From assembly GCA_037974665.1 (NCBI GenBank), contig CM075765.1:8539501-8603500 (forward strand): a DNA stretch of 64,000 bases, given 5' to 3'. Positions 1-11,192 of this stretch are shown piece by piece (positions within the stretch are counted from its first letter, which is position 1; the number at the start of each line of letters is the position of its first letter). This DNA is from Ehretia macrophylla. Its lineage: Eukaryota > Streptophyta > Magnoliopsida > Boraginales > Ehretiaceae. The position numbers and the translations under genes were made by a program. The notes beneath the pieces were generated by a model. That model was not told the origin of the DNA. It was given only the letters and a program-made list of their open reading frames with translations, and ran no database searches.

Positions 1-1715
1 TGAGTTATGTTCTCATTTGTCATAAGTTTGTGCCACACGTTAAACTTTTCAAGAGCATCAGCCTTGTCCCGAAGGAAGTACACCCACATCTTCCGACTAT
101 AATCGTCAACTAATAGCATAAAGTAAGAAGATCCTCCCAATGCCGTCGTAGTCATTTTTCCGCAGAGGTCAGCATGTACCAACTCTAGAGGAGCCTTTGA
201 TTGGTTATGACTCTCTTTAGGAAATGACTGTCTATGTTGCTTGCCCAGCATACAAGCTTCACATGGTCCTTCAACTTCTTCAATTGAAGGCAAGTCGGCC
301 ACCATCTTCTTCTTTTGCATTTCCTTTAACACAGGATAGGAAATGTGCCCGAACCTTTCATGCCAAAGTTGACTTGTTTTGGCATCCACGACAGCAGAAA
401 GAGAGCTGATTTCGTAAAGGTTATTTTTGCGAATACCTTTATTTACGATATTTTGATCCTTGTCAAGAGTCGAAGCTTCCGTCTTCTTGAACCGCACTTC
501 TAGATCATTATCTGTAATAGCAGCTACAAATAGCAAATTTCTGGTGATCTGGGGTACAAAGAGTACGTTGGACAGCTTCTTGCTTCCTCCATCTTTAGAC
601 ACGAGCGAGATGGTTCCAGTGCCCTCAACGGGACACCTAGCATTATTCCCGACAACAACATTCATTGTTTCTTGTAAAGGTTTTATGGAGTCATATAACT
701 CCTTCTTGTTGGTCATGTGTCGGGAAGCTCCACTATCTAACACCCATGCACTTGTTTGATGTATATGTGCGCTAGTACACGTTTCTTCTGATACATCTGC
801 TATAGTAAACAGATGCACTTCCGTTTCAGCCGTATTGGCAGATTCTTTATTTCTCCAATTTGGCTTTAAAGTTCCGTTCTTCTCGTCATGGATTCGTTTC
901 CTACAATTTTTGACAGCATGGCCTTTCTTATTGTAGTAGTAGCACGATCCAGAGAACGTTTTCTTCTTTGCTTTCTTTTTTTCTTCTTGGTTACTCCTTA
1001 CCTTGGCTGTAAAGGCAGAGTCAAGTTGATTTTCTCTGCTCCTCAGACTCATCTCCTCATCCATCAATATGGTAGTGAATTCTTCAAACGTCAAAGGAGG
1101 AATGCGAACTTGTGTATTGAGTGCTGTCACAAGGTCGTCAAATTTTGGAGGCAACACTCTAATGCACCTTCGAGCAAGTTCCTCGGTTGATTTGGTAATA
1201 CCAACTGCAGCCATTTGATCACGTAGGTTTTTCATCCTACTGATAAATGACTCAGTTGCTTCATCTTCACTTAATCTCTCAGCAGCTAACTGATTCTCCA
1301 AGTTCTGAATTCGAGTCTGGTTCCTTGTTTCATACTGATTTTTCAGTATGTTTCAAGCTTCAGATGCCTTGGTTGTGTGTTGAATAAGAGTGAGGACGAA
1401 ATCTTGAACACTTGTGACAATTGCACAAAGTGCATCAGCATTTCGTCTCCTCCATTCTTTGACAAGCTAAGGATCTGGAGGTGTAACATTTTTTGTGTCA
1501 TCTTCAGCACGAACTGCAACTGGTTCTGCATCTGTGCCTAACACTGTATCAAGGAGTTTGTAGGAGTCCAGAACCGTAGTGATTTTGAAATTCCACAATA
1601 GGTAGTTCGTGCCATCAAGCTTTCCTTCTATGAAGGTAAGGGGACGGATACGAATTGTCGGTACTAAACCGGAACTAGAACTGGTAGAAGAAGAACTAGC
1701 ACCTTGAGTAGTCAT
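1..1715 (-). pseudogene. Copia gag-pol of element C (Gag, zinc knuckle, protease, integrase start)
   Basis: Read right to left, this region begins with a Gag N-terminus of the UBN2/DUF4219 type (GKLDGTNYLLWNFKI at about residue 31). It continues with the typical Gag middle (NLRDQMAAVG), a zinc-knuckle-like segment near 900-960, a protease core with AWVLDSGASRHMT near 720-760, and integrase sequence near the left edge (MLLVDDYSRKMWVYFL). The order gag-protease-integrase is diagnostic of Ty1/Copia. Reverse transcriptase would lie left of the window. It is a broken fossil copy with a few breaks. Confidence 0.85.
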
Positions 1716-1759
1716 AGTTGTTGAGCTTTACTAGACAAGATTGTTGTTAAGAGCCCCTT

Positions 1760-1774
1760 AAGCTCTTGATACCA
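1760..1774 (-). other. Primer-binding site of element C
   Basis: On the minus strand the bases TGGTATCAAGAGCTT lie directly after the LTR end. This is close to the usual plant retroelement site complementary to the 3' end of initiator methionine tRNA (TGGTATCAGAGC). Confidence 0.75.
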
Positions 1775-2373
1775 TGTAAGAATATAACCAATTTCCTAGA
1801 AACATCGTAACAACAATCAAGTAGAAAGACAACACTACTCTTTATAACAATTCAATATAACACTTACAAGATAATTGTCCCACCGTGCGCTTTCAAGATT
1901 AGAGCTTCAATGGCTTCTGGACTTACAAGAAGAATACAAGAAAGAAAGACTAACTTAGGATTGTGTTTGGAGTTGTGTTGTGGATTAATATGATGAACTA
2001 ATGCATGTCTATTTATAGAATTCAGCTAGCCCGCCATAGGAGACTTCCTATCAAACATTTTCCATCTTGGTTGGCTTTACCAACCATGTTCAAAGTATTG
2101 ATCACCTATATTTATCACATGGGTGGCTACAATTGACCACATAGGTGGCTAGTATCTAAGTTAACTTCTAGGAAGTTTCCTTTGGTCAAATTGGCTAACT
2201 TTAGTATTGCATCGTCCCGACGTCATCTTAGGTAATTCCAAATTCCCGAACTTCTTTCTTGTAGCCATCACGATCTCTTTTGACCTCATCGACATTTAAG
2301 TCAGAATCATTAATTTATACTACCACATAAATTAACGATACTTATTATAGGTGGGCATTGACATATACCAACA
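1775..2373 (-). repeat. 5' LTR of Copia element C
   Basis: This 599-bp LTR was read from its terminal motifs: on the minus strand it begins TGTTGGTATATG and ends TTCTTACA. The primer-binding site follows immediately at 1774 and gag lies beyond it. The outer end at 2373 is where similarity to the Gypsy A gag resumes. The second LTR is not in the window, so the boundaries rest on the termini and on the interrupted gag. Confidence 0.75.
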
Positions 2374-2960
2374 TTTATCTCATCCCAAGTTGCAATAGGA
2401 CATTCTCCATTCCGCCTCCTATTGATACACAAGTGGTCCCACCAAACAATAGCATAATCAGTAAATTCAATTGCAACAAGCTTTACCTTTTTCAACTTAG
2501 AATAGTTGTGGCAATCAAATACCAACTCTATCTTCTTTTCCTACTCAAGATAGGCTTCAGGATCACTTCTTCCTTGAAATGCAAGAATCTTCATCTTGAT
2601 GCTTCCTAAGTTGTTATCAACACGATCAACACGATCCCTAGCATCTCTATCTTGGCCATGTCTTTTATTACTGCCCACCGAAATTCTATCAAACTCTTCA
2701 TCTAAACCTTCCTCATCGATCTCATCAACTTTATCAACATCTTCAACCCTTTGCTACAATCTGTTCCTCCTTGGTGCATTTTGAGCAACTTGTGGTTGCC
2801 CTTGCTGTGCTTATCTTCTACTCTATCCAACCTCATATGTATTTGTTCTAATTCAGCCCTCATCATCTGTCTCATCTTCCCCAACAAGGCTTATAACTGT
2901 AAATTTGGAATAGCAGCTTGTTGACCTCTTTCGTTGGTGTTGTCTGCTTGATTTTGAGAC
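2374..2960 (-). pseudogene. Gypsy Gag fragment (retrotrans_gag) of element A
   Basis: The minus-strand translation contains the hallmark plant Gypsy Gag signature MVFDCHNYSKLKKVKL followed by EFTDYAIVWWDHL and NRRRNGECPIATWDE. Upstream is a glutamine/arginine-rich N-terminal part (AELEQIHMRLDRVEDK). The reading ends abruptly at the Copia C LTR, consistent with insertion of C. This is a partial, broken fossil. Confidence 0.8.
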
Positions 2961-3867
2961 ATGATTAATTTTACTCCCTCACGTGTTTCGCTCAACTCAA
3001 TTTGGCTTTTACCCTCTATTAATCTCACACACTCTGCCTTTTTCCTCTCGTATTCTCCTTCAAGTTTCCTAGAACTAACCAAGAATACCAAGAAAGGCAC
3101 TAAAGTCGCGTATTACTCTATTTCGAAATCTGACTTCTTTTTTTTTTCAGACCTCTAAGACTCTGGAAACAAGGTTAGAGAAAGAAAATTGAACAAAACC
3201 CGAAGAAGGAAACCTAGAAAAATAAGAAAAGTTGAGAAAACCCTATTGGAAAACACAAAAATACCTAAACCTCATAGCAAACAATGGAATTTGGCTCTAA
3301 GAGGGTAGTGCCCACGACAAAGCCGTGGGTTATGCTCAGATCATCGTTTTCCTTCAGAAAAGTTTGGCTTCATAGCCTAATTCTCCAAAAAAAAGAAATT
3401 ACTATTCATTATTTTGTTTTTTTTGCGACGTTTCCAGTTCCGAATTATATTTTTTTTTCTCTTTTCTTTCTTTTCTTGACTTTTCTGATATTTTCTTGAT
3501 GTTTCTTTCATTTTCTTGATTTTCATAAACGAAAACAATGACTAAGTAGCCAAGAATTCAGATTTGAGCACACAACCAATTAGGGTTTTGTCCTAGTTGA
3601 AAACCCTAACCCTACCCATGGATTTGATGAGAAAACAAGAAAACATAAACGGATTTAAGCAAGAAAAACATAATTGAAGACAAGACTCAACAAATAAAAT
3701 TAAAAGAGGAAGAACGGAATCAAGACACAACTAAGAAAATGAATTGGAAGCAAGACACAATCAAGAATGAAGAAAGGAATTAAAACCTAGACATAGACTC
3801 ATGGAATTAACCAAGAAAATAAGAAAATGATAGGCAAACCTAATTAGCCTAAGCTCTAATTACCAAC
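2961..3867 (-). other. Leader region of element A
   Basis: This is the untranslated region between A's 5' LTR and its gag. It is A/T-rich with long pyrimidine runs on the plus strand. No gene was seen in it, and short open frames here look like chance. Confidence 0.5.
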
Positions 3868-3997
3868 TGATACGAACCACGCTAACATATGATGCGACCC
3901 AACACCAAATATGGCAAACGACTCCAAGACCTTTCAGGAATGGATGAAACTGCGACCCTATGCTTAGCAAAGCTAGAACCTTGGTATAGTTGAGGAT

Positions 3998-4089
3998 GCC
4001 ACAAACGAGGATGGAAATCTCGTTTGATAAGTCAAAGATGAACGCCACAAACGAGGATGGATATCTCGTTTGATAAGTCAAAGATGAAC
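3998..4089. repeat. 46-bp tandem duplication inside LTR A
   Basis: A 46-bp unit beginning GCCACAAACGAGGATGG occurs twice head to tail (3998-4043 and 4044-4089) with one mismatch seen. The related solo LTR at 13820 has a single copy, so the duplication is private to this copy. Confidence 0.85.
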
Positions 4090-4543
4090 GCTACAAGAAT
4101 AATCTTGATAAGTTCGAAAAAGTTCTTGAGAACTCAAGGAGAATAATCTTACAAATTTAATATCAAAATTGTCTAACTTTTATTTCATGCAAATCAGCCT
4201 TATATAGGCAAAGACAAATAAGTTTCCTATTTGAAAAAGAACTCCTAAACCCTAGCTCAAATAGGAAAAACGTGAATAGTAACTAGGTCAAAAGGAAACA
4301 AACTTGCAGCCCAAGAAAAATTCCTTCCTAGTGTGAACACCTAATCTTGCAGCTCAAGAAAGTCTTTTTCCTAGTGTAAACTCCTAAATTCATCCATAGG
4401 GAATTAAACTAAAACTAGGATAGAATTACAAAGAAATCAAATATTGACTAAATCTTCGAATCCTCTTGAAACTTCTTGAAGAATCTTGAAGTTCTTGAAT
4501 CTTGAAAATAGAATATTGACTTGAATCTTTGCTAGAAAATTCG

Positions 4544-4621
4544 CCCAAATGGTTCAATGAATGTGGACGCCCAATTGGTTCATTGAGTGTGGACTTCTAA
4601 ATGATTCATTGAATGTAGACG
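4544..4621. repeat. Three imperfect 26-bp repeats inside LTR A
   Basis: Three consecutive 26-bp units share the pattern CCAAATGGTTCATTGAATGT. The homologous solo LTR at 13820 has only about one copy, so this is a local expansion. Confidence 0.7.
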
Positions 4622-4840
4622 TGCATGGCTGGATCTTGGCTTTCTTATGGATCAACTTGGAGGAGTAAAACTAGCATTTCTTCATCCCTACTAGCCAACA
4701 CATTTTCCTCTTGTTGTAGAACTTTTTGAACCAAGTTATTCAGCTCTTCCTTGAACCTTTTAGCACGAGCTCTCATCACTGGACCAACTGGCACTTGCAC
4801 TGGATCTTGGACATTCCTAGCAGCCTTGATGTCCTTATCA

Positions 4841-4965
4841 TGCAGTGGTCCCCCTTTCATCCTTATATGCCATCTTTATGACAAGTATCCAACTATGTGG
4901 GTTGTTATATCATTCACGGGCCTTGGGCCAAACAATATTCTTGGGCTACTTTTTTATCCATATCA
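4841..4965 (-). repeat. 3' LTR remnant of element B
   Basis: This 125-bp stretch is homologous to the right third of the 5' LTR at 12848-13217, with about 8 differences by eye. It starts exactly where LTR A ends. On its inner side the minus-strand sequence GGGAGGCAAG at about 4966-4975 looks like the polypurine tract. Confidence 0.85.
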
Positions 4966-5158
4966 CTTGCCTCCCAAACCTTTCGTGGCTGAGGATTGGC
5001 CTTGGGGGGTCTAGTAGGGCTCTTATCATTTCTTCTGACGCATTACCTTTCTCCTAGCACTTCGATATTAGTGCCTCTAACCAGGGGCAATGATTTTATG
5101 GCGGCTGAAACGTAAGGCCGCAATGGTTTGTGCTCCAAGATTCACGCCGTCCCTTCCA

Positions 5159-5166
5159 TATAAATA
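5159..5166 (+). promoter_or_regulatory. TATA box-like site upstream of the antisense ORF of element B
   Basis: TATAAATA stands in a GC-richer context on the plus strand, pointing toward the plus-strand coding region that follows. Sequence alone cannot show it is used. Confidence 0.4.
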
Positions 5167-5705
5167 CGGGTACGTGGTTGTCACTTTCACACTTTTCCTT
5201 GCCTCTTACCTTTTGTATTTTCTTACTTTCTTGTTCTCTTCTAGTTTTAGCTCGGCTCGGATCAGTTTTATTTTTCGTCTCATTCCCTTGCTCGGGTCTT
5301 CCCTTAAACCGTTAGATACATATTTTCTTACCCGCCCTTCTCTTCTTTATCCCTTACTTCAGACATGGTTGGGTCGGGTAGCGGTGATGATTCCTAGAAT
5401 GAGTTTGTCCGATCATATAGTGGAGATGTCGAAACATCTACTAACTCTGAGTCCGAGGTCATGTCAATAACGAACGCTCCTAGTGATGCTGAGGATTAGG
5501 GATCCCTCAGCATACCGAGGGTGCAGAAGCCGGAGATTACGTCCCTCAAGACCAGGTCGAATTAGCTAGCTTTACTGATATAGATGAATACCATGGTTCG
5601 GGTGAGTCTCCGTTAACCGACCTTAAGAATGTAGAGCTTCATACCGAGCTGATAGAATGTCCTTTTCCATGCCCTAGGACTAGCACTTCTTATGTCGTCA
5701 AGGGG

Positions 5706-7850
5706 TTGGGTGCCGTTGTAAGAGAGTCCTCGACCGCTACCATAACTACCCACGGTATCAGCAAAAAGTTATTTACTTGCTATGATCGTCCATGCCTTAC
5801 CACACCCGAGATGGCTAATGAGAGCATGTTAGGTGGGTCTATTCCCTATGATCATAAGGTTAGGATTCCCTCTAAAGATGAACCTGCGTGCCGTCCTTGG
5901 GAAAATGAAACCTGTATATACGACGTGGCTTTTGAGGTTTTTAAGTTCCCAATCCCTCCATATATTGCCGATATAGTTAATCATTTTGATATCAGCCTCG
6001 GCCAAATCTCTCCAAATGGTTGGGCCATGATGGTTGCTTTCTTTGTTTTTGTTCAGGCTAAGGGCCTTACTCCCACCGGGGCCCTATTTCGTTGGTTTTT
6101 CACCCTTAAACCCAATCATCAGTTTAAGCGTTGGTATTATGCCTCGGCCTGGTCTAAATACCTTATTTTTAGGAATTAGAAATCCTCCCACAAGGGTTGG
6201 CATAATAAATACTATTTCATGTTGGGTTCTCGTCCTTGACATATCCCTATGTCGTGGGGGATAATTGAAGATGGGAAGAATAACGCCCTAGAGCTGGTCA
6301 GTCCTGAGAGGGATGCTTTCACAACCCTTCACGGCGACCGAGGCTTAGATGCCTCGGATTATATTTCCTGGGAGAAGATTTGGGGGTCGGGTTTATATAT
6401 CCACCCACATCTATTGTCGACTGGCCCCCACCCCTGTCTTTTCACAATCGAGGCTTCATTCTCCAAAAAGAGGAAAGGGTCAAGAAGAGGTAGTTATAGG
6501 TTTGACCTTTTTTAGGGATTTTTCTTTTTTTCGACTTTTTCGTGTTTTACTTTAATTTTTAAAACTTTCAGCTCAATCTTCTTTTTGCAGACATGGATCC
6601 CTTAAGCATCCTTAGGGCAGCAGCAGACAAGTCAAAGGGCCAATCTTCGAGGACTGAGGATTCTTCTTCTAGTCAAGTCGAGCCTCCTAAGGATCTTCAA
6701 CAGAAAGGCCCTGGGGATGGATCATCTTCCCCGACTCCAAAGGAGAAACAGACCTCCAATTCGGGTAAAAAAAAGAAAGCCCTCTCGTCAGGCGAGGACT
6801 TGATGCCCGTGCAAGGCCAACCTCAGCCATCCACGATTATTATTGATGCCGATACTTCTCCTTCCCTGGTTACCTGGGGCTCCAAAGCCTTGGCCGTAAT
6901 TGCCTGAGCCAAGAACCCAAAGACTGGCAAGGTCACAGGAAAAACTCCTCCTGCTCCCAAGTGACTGGTTATTCGAGACAAAGACAGCAAGAGCCGAGAG
7001 GTAACCGTGAATAAGCTCTCTACCCCAGTCATGCTCGAGGAGTTTCTTCGTGTGGCCGCCTCGGTATGTTCCCTGGTCCTATCATCAAGCCTTGTTATCG
7101 CCTATTTTTGAGTGATAGAGTTTTAAAAGAATTGTTTCTTTCCTTTCTCTTTCCGTTTTCTTAGGTCGCCTCTCATGCCAACCACATTCAATCCAAAATG
7201 GGTGTCCTTGAGGGAATGTACTCCGAGTTGAACAGAAGATATGATCAGCAGGGCTTCAAGCTTGAGGACACAAATAAAGATGCCTTGAAGAACGTCAAAG
7301 ATGCTATGAAGAAGTCGGTCCTTGAGAAGCAGAGAGCGGACAAGGCCGAAGCAGATCTTAAGAAGGCCCTTGAAGCTTGGGAGAAGTTGGAAGTCGACCT
7401 GGAGGTGGTCTAACGGAAGCTCGAGGTCTCTGAGGGGTCTCTGACCGAAAATGTTAATGCCCGAACCCAAGCAGTGTAAGGCCTCGAGAAGGAAAGAGCA
7501 GCTAGGAAGAAAACTGAGGAGAGGCTGAAGGACTACATCTAAAAAGTCGGCCCCTGGGGAGAGAAGGCCATTGAAGCTTTTAAAACCTCCCCCAAGTGTG
7601 CGAATTTGTGGGCAAGTCTTCAGCAAGTGTCTTTAATACTGCCTTGGCCATCGGGACTTTTTTAGGGTCCGTTGAGGCCAAGAGAAAGGCTCAGTCCTTG
7701 CTTCCCTAAGCCGACCTGAGGAATCTCCTTTCCGTCCAACCTAAAGAGGTCGAATAGTTGGACTTGTTTCCAGAGGATGCTTACTTCTTTCCAACTTTTG
7801 AGGTGGCGCCCGAGACTTAGGATAGGATGAGACCTACAGAGAACTCCGAA
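5706..7850 (+). pseudogene. Antisense ORF region of element B (putative gypsy-type transposon protein)
   Basis: This plus-strand coding region lies opposite to the element's own gag-pol. The first part (5706-6179, 157 residues) has FKFPIPPYIADIVNHF and GLTPTGALFRWFF, which resemble the family called putative gypsy type transposon (Transposase_28). A lysine/serine-rich linker follows (about 6593-6907), then a charged coiled-coil-like segment (about 7198-7413, KADKAEADLKKALEAWEKLE type). Splice-acceptor-like tracts precede the later blocks (near 6590 and 7164), and an AATGAAATA polyadenylation-like signal lies near 7955. Antisense ORFs in the 3' region are known for Tat-lineage elements; their function is unknown. 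This copy is broken. Confidence 0.7.
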
Positions 7851-7959
7851 GCCCCTTTAAGTCAGAAGCATTAGGCCTTTAGGAGTTTCCCTGATTCCCT
7901 GTGATTGTATCGTCCTTGAAGCTTTGGCATCATCTGTACTTGTATTTTTTTCTTAATGA

Positions 7960-8560
7960 AATATTTTCTATCTTCCAGCTTGAGTGTCATTTCTTTACTA
8001 CTTTTGTTCTCTGGCTCATGCTTCTAATTTATTCATAGGATAATTTATAATCTAAAACTAATGAACTATAACCTTTATTGAATTTAAGCCGGTATTATGG
8101 TCCTTTATTGAATTTGGGCATTTATTTTAATCGACCGGGCTGATACTTAGTGTATTTTTTGATTTTCGATATCTACTTTTTGTTAACTCTTTCAGCCCTT
8201 TGTTCGTTCGTGAAATCTAGTTGGTTTATTTTGACCCTTTGTTAGTACTTCGAATCCTTTTGCCTATTCATAGGACTTTGGTCGGTCTGTTTTGACCTTT
8301 TTGTCGGCACTTTTGGCCTTCTGCCCTTTTTTGGGACTTTCATTGGTCTATTTCGACCCTTTCGTCGGCACTTTTGGCCTTCTGCCCTTTTTTGGGACTT
8401 CCATTGGTCTATTTCGACCATTTCGTCGGCACTTTTGGCCTTCTGCCCTTTTTCGGGACTTTGCTTGTTTGTAGGGAAAGAATAAAACACTTTAGAATGA
8501 ATACACATATTATCGAGGAAAAAGAGACTCTCATTGATGTTGTGATAAAATTACATAAAG
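7960..8560. other. Noncoding segment of element B between antisense ORF and pol
   Basis: AT-rich sequence between the end of the antisense ORF region and the integrase end of pol. It contains the 61-bp tandem repeat annotated separately and no convincing coding region. Confidence 0.5.
8270..8470. repeat. 61-bp tandem repeat, about three copies, in element B
   Basis: The core CGTCGGCACTTTTGGCCTTC recurs with 61-bp spacing near 8304, 8365 and 8426. Units differ by only one to a few bases, so the array is young relative to the element. Such tandem arrays next to the 3' end are common in Tat/Ogre-type Gypsy elements. Confidence 0.9.
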
Positions 8561-11103
8561 TATTTTTTCAAATGCTCGACATTCCAAGCATTTTTCGTTT
8601 TCTTCCCTCGGCATCTTCTAAGTGATAGGTTCCCGGCCAAACTTCTTTTATTACTTTGTATGGCCCTTCCCATGTTGGTCCGAGCTTCTCTTCCTTTGTT
8701 GGCAGAAAGATGGATATTCTGAGCACAAGGTCTCCTATTTTGATTTGTTTGCCTTTAACTTATTTGTCAAAGGCCTTTTCCATAGCTTTTTTCCCTGCCA
8801 AGGTATGGATTAGAGCTTTTGTTCTTAGCTCCTCGGTTAAATCCAACTCCTCACGGATGGTCGGGCCATTTATTCTTTCCTGATGCATTTGGACGCGGCT
8901 GCTAGGGGAGTCAATCTCGACTGGGAGAACCGCTTCCATCCCGAAGGTTAGGCAGAATGGTATCTCTCCTGTCATCGTGCTTGGTGTAGTTCGGTGTACC
9001 CATAGAACATCGGGGAGTTTGTCCACCCATTGCCCTCGAGCTTCGCCCAATTTGGTCTTTAATCCCTGCAAGATAGTTCTATTAATAACCTCAACTTGAC
9101 CGTTACACTGAGGATGTACTATAAAGGAAAATCTCAAGCTAATGCCGAGCTCAGCACAATGTTCTCAGAAATACTTGCTATCAAACTGTCAGCCATGGTC
9201 GATCACTATTACTCGGGGCACCCTAAACTGACAAATGATTGATTTCCAAACGATGTTCTAGGCGGACTTCTCACTTATCGAGGATACAGACTTAGCCTCA
9301 ACCCACTTGGTGAAATAATCTACCATCATGAAAGCATGCCTCCTCTGCCCTCGACCAGTGGGCATGGGCCTTATTAAATCTAATCCCCACTGGCTAAACG
9401 ACCATGGGCTGATCATTACAATTAACGGATTAGCCGGCTTCCTTTGAACTCGGGAAAACCTTTGGCAAAGGTCACACCGTTTTACCAACTCTTTGGCCTC
9501 TCTCTGCAAGGTCAGCCAGAAATATCCAGTTCTAAGAGCTTTTCTGGCCAATGCTTTTCCCCCAAGGTGGTTCCCACAAATCCCCTCGTGGATTTCTCTT
9601 AGTACGTAGTCCCCCTCCTTGGGCCTAACGCACTTCAACAAGGGCCATGTGAATGATCTTTTATATAATTGCCCCCCAATTATTAGAAACCGTGACACAC
9701 GTTGGAGGGTCCAAACACAAAATCACTTGTATTTTGCTCGGGTTTGCCTCTATTCCTCGGGAAGTCACCATGAACCCAAGAAATTTTCTCGCTTTTACCC
9801 CGAATGCGCACTTTTCTGGATTAAGTTTGATCCCGAACCTCCTTATAGTATTGAAGGCCTTGGCTAAATCGTCCAAGTGATCCTCAACCTTCTTACTCTT
9901 GACTAACATATCGTCCACATATATTTCTATATTCCTCCCGATCTGACCCTTGAATACTTTATTCACCATCCTTTGATAGGTTGCCCCTGCGTTCTTCAAC
10001 CTGAACGACATAACCTCATAATAGTATAGCCCCTTATCAGTTATGAATGCGATTTTCTCCTTATCCTCGGATGACATCATAATTTGATTGTACCCTTTGA
10101 AATCATCCATGAAGGTCAATAATTCATACCCCGAGTTGACATCTACCGATTGATCAATCCTTGGCAACAGATAACAGTCTTTCGGGCAAGCTTTGTTGAG
10201 GTCCGTAAAATTGATGCACATCCTCCATTTCCCTGAAGACTTCTCGACCAGGACCACATTTGATAGCCAGGTCAGGTAGAGTATTTCCTTGATGTGTCCG
10301 GCATCTAACAACCTTTCCACTTCATCGGCAATAATCTTCTGCTTCTCAACACTAAAATTTCTTCTTTTTTGTTGTATTGGCCGATGGGCAGGATTGACAT
10401 TCAAATGATGAGCTATTATGCTCGGGCTTATACCTGCCATGCCAGTACTATCCCAAGCAAATATATTTTCATTATTTAGAAGGAAATTAGTTATACCTTT
10501 CTTGTGAAATTCTACCAACTTGCTCCCCAACTTAACCTTCTTATGTGGGTCGGTCAATTGCACAATCTTCAACTCCTCTGCTGGTGCTTCTTTCTTCGAG
10601 TCCCTCTGTTCATCTGGCAAGTCCGGGACCCATTCTGCTTGATACTTCAGTCTTAAGGAAGCTGCATAGCATTCTCGGGCTACCATCTGATTTCCCCGAA
10701 TCTCGATCACTCCTTCACGGGTCGGCAACTTCAACACCTGATGGTAGGTAGACGACACTGCTCTGAAATTATTCAACGTCACCCTCCCGAGAATGGCATT
10801 ATAGGTTGAGCTACAATCAACTATGATAAAGTTTGTCATCACCGTGACCTTCTTATCCTCGTAACCCATGGTTAAAGGTAGCTCGATAAAGCCCTCGGCG
10901 TCACACCTTGTGCCGGTAAATCCTACCAACGAACTTCTTAAAGGCATCAGGCTTCTCCTATCCAATCCCATTCTTAAAAACGTGCTTAGGAAAAGCACAT
11001 CCGCTGAACTTCCAGTATCAATCATCATTCTTCGAACTTCATAGTTCGAGATTATCACACTTATTACCAAAGGGTCGTCATGGGGGAAAATGAGACCTCT
11101 CAA
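8560..11103 (-). pseudogene. Gypsy pol of element B (protease, RT, integrase)
   Basis: Right to left on the minus strand there is an aspartic protease with MMIDTGSSADVLF, then a reverse transcriptase with KWRMCINFTDLNKACPKD and the active-site motif YVDDMLVKSKK. After these comes an integrase region with a zinc-binding HHCC-type segment (CDLCQRFS), and then a catalytic core end with FIVHPQCNGQVEVINRT and FGMEAVLPVEI. The order protease-RT-integrase is that of Ty3/Gypsy. It is a broken fossil; the parts are named individually and not treated as one working protein. Confidence 0.88.
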
Positions 11104-11192
11104 ATCTTCATTAGTGAATATAATTTTTTATCATCTTCTCGGGACCTTCCATGTTAGTTCCTCCCCTACTTCCCGAACATAAGTTTTCCTCG

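Larger units (their letters stand above)
1..2373 (-). mobile_element. Copia LTR retrotransposon C, 5' part (runs off left edge)
   Basis: This is a minus-strand Ty1/Copia fossil. Its 5' LTR is at 1775-2373, followed leftward by a primer-binding site, gag and the start of pol, down to the window edge. The right LTR end abuts gag sequence of Gypsy element A, so C appears to have inserted into A's gag. The other LTR and target duplication would lie outside the window. The element is broken, with a few breaks in the visible part. Superfamily assignment rests on the Gag type, the LDSGAS protease motif and the integrase sequence. Lineage within Copia is not assigned. Confidence 0.85.
2374..4840 (-). 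mobile_element. Gypsy LTR retrotransposon A, 5' remnant
   Basis: This is a minus-strand Ty3/Gypsy remnant: a 5' LTR at 3868-4840, a leader region, and part of gag ending where Copia C begins. A degenerate primer-binding site (TGGTAATTAGAGC on minus) lies just inside the LTR near 3854-3866. No pol or 3' LTR is visible; they probably lie left of the window beyond C. The LTR's right end is flush with a truncated LTR of element B, which suggests A inserted into B's 3' LTR. The element is partial and broken. Confidence 0.75.
3868..4840 (-). repeat. 5' LTR of Gypsy element A
   Basis: This 973-bp LTR has termini TGATACG...CCTTATCA on the plus strand, giving TGATA/TATCA inverted ends. It is homologous over its length to the solo LTR at 13820-14728, which fixes both ends. 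Its right end is immediately followed by LTR sequence of element B. Confidence 0.85.

Noticed and set aside
8270-8470. Regular repeats as a CRISPR-like array
   Set aside because: The whole 61-bp unit repeats without variable spacers, in a plant retroelement; it is a simple tandem repeat.
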